NCBI GenBank assembly: GCA_963793825.1
Contig: CAWCBE010000014.1
Coordinates: 496,001 to 560,000, forward strand
Reading direction: 5' to 3'
Length of the DNA: 64,000 bases
Source: RYN-230 sp963793825
Lineage (GTDB): Bacteria; Actinomycetota; Actinomycetes; Streptosporangiales; Streptosporangiaceae
Positions 33,968 to 41,075 of this stretch are shown piece by piece. The notes under the pieces are model-generated. The model did no database searches, was not told the DNA's origin, and saw only the letters and a program-made list of their open reading frames with translations. Each line of letters starts with the position of its first letter. Positions within the stretch are counted from its first letter, which is position 1. A program made the translations under genes and the position numbers.

Positions 33968-34843
33968 TCAGCCATCGGTGTGAGCCCGGCGGCGCTGCAG
34001 GAATCTCCGCGTCAGGTCCGCGATCGCGTCGGGCTGCTCGTCGAGAGCGAAGTGGCCGGTGTCGAGGACGTGCACCTCGGCGTCTGGCACGTCCCTGCGG
34101 TATGCCTCGGCCTCCTCCACCTGGAACGAGGGGTCGTAGCGGCCCCATACGACCTGCAGGGGCGGCTGGTGCTGGCGGAGCCAGTCCTGCCAGGCGGGAT
34201 AGCTCGCGACGTTAGTGCGGTAGTCGTAGAACAGATCGGCCTGGATGTCCTGCTGGCCGGGCCGGCTGAGGAAGGCGAACTCGTCGGTCCACAGGTCCGG
34301 ATCGTAGTTCTCCGCGTTCGGGCTGGTTCCGACATGGCGCTGCCGCGTCGCCGCGAAGGAGAAGAAGTTCTCCCGGAGCGCGGCCTCGTGGGTCTCGCGG
34401 TCAGCCCAGAACTCGCGCCGGGTCTGCCACAGCGGGCCGAGACCGTCCTCGTGGGCGACGGCGTTCTGGACGACGAGCGCTTCGAGCCGGCCGGGATGGG
34501 CGATCGCGAGCCGGAGCCCCACCGGGCCGCCGTAGTCCTGCACGACCAGGGTGTAGCGGCGCAGGCCGAGGACCTCGGTGACACGGCCGATGACAGCAGC
34601 CAGGTGGTCGAAGGTGTAGGCGAACTCGGTCTGGCTGGGCGCGTCGCTGTGCCCGAACCCGGGATAGTCCGGTGCAACCAGGCGGAACGGGCCGGCGAGC
34701 CGGTCCAGCAGCGGCTGCCACATGCGGGACGACGAGGGGAATCCATGCAGCAGCAGGATCGTGGGCGCGTCCTGCGGGCCGGCCTCGCGGTAGAAGACAG
34801 ACAAGCCGTTGAAGGCGACGGTGCGGTACGCCGTGCGATACAT
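33968..34843 (-). CDS. Alpha/beta hydrolase, haloalkane dehalogenase-like
   Basis: 291 residues. LLLHGFPSSSRMWQPLL (oxyanion motif HGFPSSS), APDYPGFGHSD, and VVQDYGGPVGLRLA with Asp as nucleophile (residue about 104). WGRYDPSF and LDTGHFALDEQPD supply the acid and catalytic His. An Asp nucleophile points to haloalkane dehalogenase, fluoroacetate dehalogenase or epoxide hydrolase activity. Full length; the ATG at 34841-34843 lies about 13 bases after a GGAGG-like site. Confidence 0.85.
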   Translation of the reverse strand: MYRTAYRTVAFNGLSVFYREAGPQDAPTILLLHGFPSSSRMWQPLLDRLAGPFRLVAPDYPGFGHSDAPSQTEFAYTFDHLAAVIGRVTEVLGLRRYTLVVQDYGGPVGLRLAIAHPGRLEALVVQNAVAHEDGLGPLWQTRREFWADRETHEAALRENFFSFAATRQRHVGTSPNAENYDPDLWTDEFAFLSRPGQQDIQADLFYDYRTNVASYPAWQDWLRQHQPPLQVVWGRYDPSFQVEEAEAYRRDVPDAEVHVLDTGHFALDEQPDAIADLTRRFLQRRRAHTDG

Positions 34844-34859
34844 AGTTGCCTCCGTTCAT

Positions 34860-35111
34860 GTCAGGGGTGGACAGGTCCGGGAGTTCAGGCGTAGGCCTGG
34901 CTCATCAGTTCGATGATGTGCTCGCTTGGCCGCGGCGTGCTCTCGCGCGGTCGCTTCTGCCCGAAGGACCACCAGTAGCACCTCGAGCTGACCCCGTTTT
35001 ACCTGCCGAGCGCCGTTGCCTGCACCCAGGTCGTTACCATCTGGATCGGCAACATCGTCACGGGCAACGAGTTCCGCGTGGATGGCTGGCCAATGTCCGT
35101 GAGTGCTGGCG
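34860..35111. other. Gene debris
   Basis: Short coding-like pieces on both strands: minus YWWSFGQKRPRESTPRPSEH near 34900-34990, plus VVTIWIGNIVTGNEFRVDGW near 35020-35095, the latter resembling an SDR C-terminus. Neither has a start or matching remainder. Confidence 0.35.
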
Positions 35112-35500
35112 GCTGACTCCTCGTCAGGGTGCCCTGTTCACGGAGGCCCTGCCGCAGCGAGTACGTCAACGACCACTGCACCGCCTTGGAGGCCGCATAG
35201 CCGGGGTACAGGGGCCGCCCGGCCCAGGACGCCACCGACCGCATGTTCACTAGTGCGCCGCCGCTGTTCCGGCCAAGGACCGGGGCGAACGTCGGGAAAC
35301 GGCCCAGGTGCCGAGGTAGCTGACCTCCATCTCCTGGCGCGCATGGTCGAAAGCGCCTTCCAGGAACCTGGTGCCTGCGCCCCCGATCCCGCGTTGTTGA
35401 CCACGGTGGTGACGTCGCCCGCCGCAGCAGCGGCCGCGGCGATCTCCTCGGGCCTGGTGACATCCCGCCGCAGCGGAATGGTGTCCCGATCGGCCACGGT
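35112..35500 (-). pseudogene. Short-chain dehydrogenase relic with several frame breaks
   Basis: In order along the minus strand: VTRPEEIAAAAAAAGDVTTV then VNNAG (SDR motif), and in other frames FLEGAFDHARQEMEVSYLG, FAPVLGRNSGGALVNMRSVA, GYAASKAVQWSLTYSLRQGL (active-site YxxxK). These make one SDR interrupted by at least two frameshifts and lacking its Rossmann start. The missing start is replaced by a fragment of a NifX-like gene. Confidence 0.65.
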
Positions 35501-35573
35501 GGCCGGGCCGACCGCGTAGCCATCGCCGATGTGACCGGCGGCCAGGACCGCGGCTGGCAGGAGTTCGCCGTTG
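35501..35573. repeat. 73-bp duplicated segment, stray copy
   Basis: 72 of 73 bases match 29535-29607 of the NifX-like gene. No start or end of that gene is present here; the segment is fused to SDR debris on the left and unassigned sequence on the right. Confidence 0.88.
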
Positions 35574-35877
35574 GCTGCTGCACGAAAGTCGAGAACTCCG
35601 GTTGGATATGCAGGTTCGATGAGGGCGTGATCCACACGATGACCCCAGACGAGGAGATCTGTCGGATGAACAGCAGTGGCCGGCCCATCGCGGGTTGCTG
35701 CAGCTGAGGGGACACCACCACCTGAGCAATCTGGTCCATTCAGATCAGATTGAGTTCATCACCGGTCACCCGCTCATAGCCGCTGCGGGCGCATCCGGGT
35801 CCACGGGCGGGCGCTGGTGGCGGCCGGACTACTACCCACCGTTTGGGACGTCCGTCGTTCGTCAACGAGGGGAAGTC
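35574..35877. other. Gene debris
   Basis: No intact gene. A plus-strand frame (IEFITGHPLIAAAGASGSTG, RWWRPDYYPPFG) looks coding but unassigned. Confidence 0.35.
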
Positions 35878-36155
35878 CGCTATGAGCTCGAAGCCCAGTC
35901 AGGTTGCCGTGACCGGCCTGCTGCTGGCCCGGGCTGACGGGGAGATCAAGACTCCGCCGTTGGCGGGCAGGTGGCTGGCCGGGTAGGTTTCTTCCTCCAT
36001 GTGGAGGATTTCGATGCTGTCTATGCCCGGATGGCATCCGCGGGCGTTGCGTTCGTGACGGCCCGCGCATGGAACCCTGCGGTCAGGTCGCCGTGTTCGT
36101 CAACATCGCTGGCAACGAAAGGGACCCGATAGGTCCCGCGCCACAAGGCTGACCA
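35878..36155 (+). pseudogene. Glyoxalase/VOC-domain relic
   Basis: VGFFLHVEDFDAVYARMASA then GVAFVT is the beta-alpha-beta of a VOC domain; a one-base shift continues it as MEPCGQVAVFVNIAGNERDP. This is the second half of a glyoxalase-fold protein with a frame break and a lost N-terminus. Confidence 0.55.
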
Positions 36156-36350
36156 TCCGTCGGCGCATCCGGGAAAGGACCGTGCCAACGCGGTGATGAA
36201 CGCCCTCGAGGAACAAGCGGGCGCGCCGGGCGAGGGCTTGAATGCTGGCCACCCGCGCAGGTCGGGACTGTGTGACGCGCGATCTGGTGGCAGCGATATG
36301 ACTTGCCGGCGGGTTACCCTGGCAGCCGGGCGAAGGCGCGCACGGGGATG

Positions 36351-37244
36351 CAGGGTTATTCAGGCTGCCCGGTAGAAGTGCAGGCCAACTACCGCTGAGA
36401 CGGTCGTCTCAAATGTTTTGAGCGGGCGCCGGTAGTCGGTGTGCATGATGGTCCAGTTCTTGAGGTGTGAGATCGCTTGCTCGATCATCCAGCGGATCTT
36501 GTTGACTTGGCTGTTGTATTCTTTCTGCCAGTCAAGCAGTTCACCTCCTGCCGGTTTCCTGTAGGGCGTGATCATGTTATTTCCGATGTACCCTTTGTCG
36601 CCGATCCAGTTCTTCGGGTTCATGGTCAGTAGCACGCCCGATTCTTTCTGGCAGTAGTTGTCGTGACGGCTTCCGTCAACTGGGTCGGAGATCCAGGCGA
36701 GTTTGCCGTATGTGGTGCAGGCGACCTGGACGTTCATTCCGGTGGTCTTGTGCTTTCCCGAGTAAAGTTCCTGGTGCCCGCCCCATGACCAGCACGGGAG
36801 CAGTGTCCCGTCCAGGATGTACTGGGCATTCGGGTCAAGGTCATCGGCAGTCGGGATGAACTCCCGCACCGCTTCTGGGATGAGCGGAGTTATTGCGGAT
36901 ATTGCACGACTGATGGTCGGCTGGGACACGCCGAGCGACTCGCCTATTTCCGACTGGGTACGGTTGTGCCGCATGTAGGTCAGCGTGGCCGCTACCGATT
37001 TGAAAAGTCCAAGGCATGGCGGCCACCTCATGGCTTCTGGCCCGCGCCCCACGGAATTGATGCGGATGCAGAGATCAATGACTTCTTCGCGGTCGAACCC
37101 AGTGGTATGATACATCGAGATGGCCTGTTTCTGATGATGTTGTGTGGTAACTACATCCTTTCAGGAAACAGGCCATCCTTTACGTAGACACACTGCAGTG
37201 CAGGGTAAAGTTGACATAACAAACGATGCGCGTGAATAACCCTC
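36351..37244. mobile_element. IS5-family-like insertion sequence, copy 2 (894 bp)
   Basis: Same length and ends as copy 1 (16179-17072). Flanked by a 3-bp direct repeat ATG (36348-36350 and 37245-37247). The two copies differ at about four positions (for example gttgac/gtcaac at 16501-16510 versus 36673-36682). Confidence 0.92.
36360..37115 (-). CDS. IS transposase (DDE, IS5-like), copy 2
   Basis: 251 residues, same domain layout and full DDE set as the copy at 16188-16943. Differences: His3, Asp in PVDGS, Thr in NNMITPY. Both copies look intact. Confidence 0.92.
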   Translation of the reverse strand: MYHTTGFDREEVIDLCIRINSVGRGPEAMRWPPCLGLFKSVAATLTYMRHNRTQSEIGESLGVSQPTISRAISAITPLIPEAVREFIPTADDLDPNAQYILDGTLLPCWSWGGHQELYSGKHKTTGMNVQVACTTYGKLAWISDPVDGSRHDNYCQKESGVLLTMNPKNWIGDKGYIGNNMITPYRKPAGGELLDWQKEYNSQVNKIRWMIEQAISHLKNWTIMHTDYRRPLKTFETTVSAVVGLHFYRAA

Positions 37245-38284
37245 ATGGTGCCGAGTTTTTCGATGCGCAATGGCACCGCGGTGAACCAGGCACCGGTGGG
37301 TGGCAGTTGCCCTAGTCCCGTCAGATGCTCGACGACGGGAATGCCGGCGGCGAGGAGCAACGTGTGAGCGGGTCGCTCACCATCGGCGGTGTCATCGATG
37401 TTCAGCGCGTCGATGCCGACCAATGCTGCGTCGTGGGCGGCGAGCCAGGCTGCGCCCGCGCGGGTCAGGAAGTGGCGTCTTTCGGCGTAGGCCGGCGAGC
37501 CGAACCGCGCGTTGTCGCCGGTGTGCAGCAGGACCGCCATGCCGGCGACATCGAGTGCCGCCAGGGCACCGACATCGATGCCGGACTGCCCCGCGCCCGT
37601 GACCCGGACGACCACGGCCGGCAGGTCGGTAGTCCGGGACAGGGCAATGCCGCTGAGGTCCGCGCCGTCTGGGTACCGGTGATAGGGCGCGTCGAGATAG
37701 GTGCCTGTGTTGCCGAGCAAAGTAAGCCGGCCAATGGCGAATTCGGTGCCCGGGCCGTAACGCTCGCGCGAGGCTTCCCTGGGCAGGTGCGGGGTGATCT
37801 GCGGACCAGGAAGTCCCGGGTAGGTGACCATCCCGGCGCGGATGACATGGTTGAGTTCTACGAGCCGGCCGCCTGGGGGCGGCCTGCCCCGACTGTGGTC
37901 CGATGGTCCTCCCCGCGTTCCCTTGTGCGGTTCGGAGAAGATCTCGACGTTGGTGAGCGTGACCGAGTCCGTCATCAGCAGGCCGAGCGATGCCACGAAC
38001 AGCGCGGCAATTCCGTCCTCGTCCGTTTCGGGTGAGGGAACGTCTACGCGGAACCCGTGGGCGGTCAGGTCACCGCCGTTGCTGAACCTGATGGTGGCGT
38101 CGAATGACGCACGGTACTCAGACATCGGCGGTCAGATCGGCCATGAGAGTGAAGGGCGAGAGGTGCTGGCCGCTGTTATCCCGACATGTCTGTGGTCACG
38201 GCTGGCGTTCATGCCACCTCACTATCCCAGTCCCAGCATCAGGCAGCCACGCGATATCCGCTCACCGCCGCGATCCGCGCTAGG

Positions 38285-38830
38285 TCAGCCGTGCTGCCTT
38301 TGAGTGAGTTCGGCGGGGGGCGGGCTCGTGCGTGCCAGTGTGTCGGCGCGGCGTATCGCGTCGGGTAGCCGGTGCTGCCCGGCCATGCGCCGCACTAGCT
38401 CCGCCGCTTCGCCGCGGGGCATCCCGGCCGCGGTGACAAACAACGGGCGCGCCGAAGTTCCGCGCAGCACCGGCACGGCATGGCTAGCCGTCCGGAAGGC
38501 GGTCTTGGCCACGCCGATCACCGGGATACCGAACTCAGCCTGCGCGTACGCACCAAGGCCGGGCCGGCCGCCGGGGTCAAGGTCGGCGTAGCCGTCGACC
38601 ACCAGAAGGCCCAGCCCGCTCAGCCCGCTCAGGACCGTGCGGATCGGCGGGAGTTCACGCAGATAGAACTCACCGGGCCGGTACGGCAGCACCCCCGCCA
38701 CGTCTTCAGTGCGTTCAGCCACCACCTCGCAGAAGCGGGCATCAGCAGCCACCACGGCCGCGGCCCGCGCACCCCCGGAACCCAGGTAATGCACGTCCAC
38801 GGTCACGAACGCGCGGCCGCCTGTTTCCAT
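38285..38830 (-). CDS. nfi: Endonuclease V
   Basis: 181 residues, shorter than the usual 220 or so. AFVTVDVHYLGSGGARAAAV carries the first catalytic Asp; YRPGEFYLRELPPI and LLVVDGYADLDPGGRPGLG give the Tyr wedge and second Asp, and FGIPVIGVAKTAFR the Lys. Endonuclease V nicks DNA or RNA near deaminated adenine (inosine). The shorter, diverged form is common in actinobacteria (DUF99-like/endoV group). Single gene. Confidence 0.75.
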   Translation of the reverse strand: METGGRAFVTVDVHYLGSGGARAAAVVAADARFCEVVAERTEDVAGVLPYRPGEFYLRELPPIRTVLSGLSGLGLLVVDGYADLDPGGRPGLGAYAQAEFGIPVIGVAKTAFRTASHAVPVLRGTSARPLFVTAAGMPRGEAAELVRRMAGQHRLPDAIRRADTLARTSPPPAELTQRQHG

Positions 38831-39007
38831 GTCCTGAGCTTGCCTGCCCTGACGACGGTAGCCAACCTAGGACGCGGAACCCGGCCGGAGGAACACCAGG
38901 CCGCCACGAATAGTGACCTTTCCCCGCGACCACGCACATGTATACCGCGGTGGGCGGCACGGCCTGGAGGGGCAGGCTGGTGCTGGCCGGGGTGGGTAGG
39001 TGCCCGG

Positions 39008-39571
39008 CTACAGTGCCGTGACTCGGGGCCCCGGCCGTCGGCTGGCGGTCCCCCAGTGAGGCCGCAGCGGTGGAAGATCAGCGACGCCGGGGTCGGTGGG
39101 CTGGGATGACTCGCCGTCGTCGCCGTCCCACCGGCGGCGGTATTGATCGGGAATGTCACCCCAGCCCCAGTACGGCAGCGGTGTGCCTGGCAAGATCCCG
39201 AGCGCCTCGACCGGGTCGATCCGCTGTTCGCCGACCGTGCACAGGTGTGCCCAGTCGTCGCCCAGGTCGAACACGTACACGAACTGTTCGCCCGGCCGCA
39301 GCCGCGACAGCCTGGCGCGCTGGTAGTCCTCGGTGATTTCGCCCTCGATCTCCCAATCCCGGTCCGGCCGGCACAGCCTGATCTGGCCGGTGAGGGTGAA
39401 CTCCTGCAGGTGCGACCGGTCCCATCGGGCAAATGCGTCGTCGATAGCGTCGGCGAGCTGCCTGAAAGTGTGGTTGCGCGCCGCCGCGAAAATCCGCCCG
39501 GGCCGCGGCCAGTACCGCTCGCCGTGGCCCTCGACCAGGTCCACCCGGATCGACAACCAGGTCCGTCCCAA
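39008..39571 (-). CDS. Plasmid pRiA4b ORF-3-like (IS1096 TnpR-like) protein
   Basis: 187 residues, TTG start at 39569-39571 supported by GGAGGTG 5 bases upstream. TFRQLADAIDDAFARWDRSH, EFTLTG and GEQFVYVFDLGDDWAHLCTV are the conserved core of the pRiA4b ORF-3 family, found in plasmids and as passengers of mobile elements. Function unproven; often annotated as resolvase-like without the catalytic motifs. The C-terminal 40 residues are disordered. Confidence 0.75.
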   Translation of the reverse strand: MGRTWLSIRVDLVEGHGERYWPRPGRIFAAARNHTFRQLADAIDDAFARWDRSHLQEFTLTGQIRLCRPDRDWEIEGEITEDYQRARLSRLRPGEQFVYVFDLGDDWAHLCTVGEQRIDPVEALGILPGTPLPYWGWGDIPDQYRRRWDGDDGESSQPTDPGVADLPPLRPHWGTASRRPGPRVTAL

Positions 39572-39645
39572 AATGCACCTCCAGCGCGGTCAGCTGCTGC
39601 CGGCCCGGCACGCCGGTTAGCTTAAGCGCTTGCGAGCCCGACTCC

Positions 39646-40149
39646 TCAGCGGGCATCGAGTGAGGGCTCATCCGGGCGGGCACGCTGAGCCAGTTCCTGG
39701 CCTACCCGGCGCACCGGCACGCCGGCTCGGCTGGCGGCGGCGCGGATATAAGCGACCGCCGTATACAGGGCGTACTGCCAGAAGTCGTCGGTTTGCCACC
39801 AGGTGACCTCACCGAGCAGATCGGGCTCTGCCCCGCCACGCAACGCCGCCGCTGCCAGGACAGCGAACTGAAGCTTCTTGTTTTCCCGGCCGCGGAAGGC
39901 GCACTCCGGCAGGAACCGCTCCGGCATCCCTTCCACGGCCAGCGGGTCGGCGCGGCTGGCCCCACACCACTCCAGCGCGTCGGCGGCGACCTGAAGGAGG
40001 ACCTCGCCGGGGAAGGTGTTGCCGCGCGGATGCAGCGGCGCTAGCACGCCTGCCAACTCGGATACCCCGGTATCCCGGGCCATCCCGTCGAGCAGGATCC
40101 GGCGGGCGGTGGCCGCGTCCTGGGGAGTGGGCCGCTTCCTGGCAGGCAT
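39646..40149 (-). CDS. Conserved hypothetical, helical
   Basis: 167 residues, ATG at 40147-40149. Mostly helical with LAPLHPRGNTFPGEVLLQVA and WWQTDDFWQYALYTAVAYIR as distinctive parts. I do not recognise a named family. Its upstream region contains one copy of the dispersed tttgccactcaatctg motif. No signal or membrane helix. Confidence 0.6.
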   Translation of the reverse strand: MPARKRPTPQDAATARRILLDGMARDTGVSELAGVLAPLHPRGNTFPGEVLLQVAADALEWCGASRADPLAVEGMPERFLPECAFRGRENKKLQFAVLAAAALRGGAEPDLLGEVTWWQTDDFWQYALYTAVAYIRAAASRAGVPVRRVGQELAQRARPDEPSLDAR

Positions 40150-40199
40150 ACCCAGAAGGTAGGGCAGAACCGGTCCGGCCGGAGCCCACGCGAGCGCCA

Positions 40200-40215
40200 T
40201 TTGCCACTCAATCTG
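40200..40215. repeat. Dispersed motif, copy 2 (half)
   Basis: tttgccactcaatctg, identical to the start of the motif at 21626 and one mismatch from that at 59290. The second gccactc is missing here. Confidence 0.5.
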
Positions 40216-40321
40216 CGTGCACCGCGACGCAGACGGTCCTGGCAACATGCTTTTTCCAGGGCCGACGCGTCGGACGGGCGCCTCGGCCGCTCATGACCCG
40301 GCCGTAGCTTAGCCTGATCCC

Positions 40322-40804
40322 ATGTCAACATCCGATGCCGAGATGGGATCGCCGCCAGCCAGCCCCTGGCGGGGGACGGCGTACCAGGGCAGCGAGATCA
40401 CCGTGTACTTCGACCCGCAGCGATGCCGGCATTTCGCCGAGTGCCTCCGCGGGCTTCCGGAGGTTTTTAATGCCAGGCAACGCCCCTGGATCGCCCCGGA
40501 TGCCGCCAGCGCGGCGCTCGTCGCCGAGGTCATCCGCCGCTGCCCGTCCGGGGCCCTGCACTACCAGGCACCAGACACCGCCGGCGAGCAGCCGGATGTC
40601 CCCACCACCATCCGCGCCGTCGAGCGTGGCCCCTTCCTCGTCCGCGGCGATCTGCGGATATACGCGGCCGATGGCCCGGTGACCGATACCCGGGCGGCAC
40701 TTTGCCGGTGTACCCGCAGCAGCCGCCCGCCCTTCTGCGATGCTGCCTGCGACGCCCCCGAGCCGCCAAGCGCAGCAGATCGCCCAGAAGAACAGCGACC
40801 GTGA
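40322..40804 (+). CDS. Fe-S protein: Fer4_19-like plus CDGSH domain
   Basis: 160 residues. The first part (ITVYFDPQRCRHFAECLRGL, then VIRRCPSGALHY) is the divergent 4Fe-4S mono-cluster domain with Cys in CRHFAEC and RCPSG. The second part has LCRCTRSSRPPFCDAACD, matching the CDGSH-type CxCx(n)PFCDxxC/H 2Fe-2S site, although the last ligand is unclear. Fusions like this occur in actinobacteria and are probably electron carriers. Single gene. Confidence 0.8.
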   Translation: MSTSDAEMGSPPASPWRGTAYQGSEITVYFDPQRCRHFAECLRGLPEVFNARQRPWIAPDAASAALVAEVIRRCPSGALHYQAPDTAGEQPDVPTTIRAVERGPFLVRGDLRIYAADGPVTDTRAALCRCTRSSRPPFCDAACDAPEPPSAADRPEEQRP

Positions 40805-40916
40805 TCCACCAGGGCAGCCTGTCCGCCCTCCAGCGCCTCGCCGGGTATGAGATCAGCCGTTCCGGCGACGAGCTGCGGGCTCGGCCGCCCGTCCCATAGC
40901 CTGCCGGGCCAGGTGA

Positions 40917-41075
40917 CGTGGCGGCTGTCGATCGGCTGATGGACCTTGGCGTGCGCGCCGCGGGCTTCCGGTTCCTGGTCCGCGACCGGGCAGTTCACCG
41001 CATCCTTCGACTCGGTCCTCGCGGGCGCGGGCATCGAGGCCGTGAAGATCCCGCCCCGGAGCCCTCAAGCCTCAG
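40917..41075 (+). pseudogene. Integrase-core transposase relic, C-terminal part
   Basis: In alternating frames: DRLMDLGVRAAGFRFLVRDR, then GQFTASFDSVLAGAGIEAVK and IPPRSPQAS. This is the segment with the second catalytic Asp region of a common rve-type transposase. A frame break lies within RDRA/GQF. It probably belongs to the same family as the relic at 200-322. Confidence 0.6.

Larger units (their letters stand above)
36314..38125 (-). pseudogene. Cyclase-family hydrolase interrupted by an IS near its 3' end
   Basis: The gene runs from the ATG at 38123-38125 to an ATG triplet at 37245-37247, where the IS copy begins, and resumes at 36347 to end with TAA at 36314-36316. Removing the IS and one ATG gives KLGTIPVRAFARLPG, the natural end of the family; original length 304. 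An N-terminal beta domain (FDATIRFSNGGDLTAHGF) precedes a cyclase domain with LGNTGTYLDAPYHRYPDGAD, the metal-binding HxGTxxDxPxH motif variant. Related enzymes hydrolyse formylkynurenine or cyclic amides. The present copy ends in IS-encoded residues, missing only 12 native ones, so some activity may persist. Confidence 0.85.
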
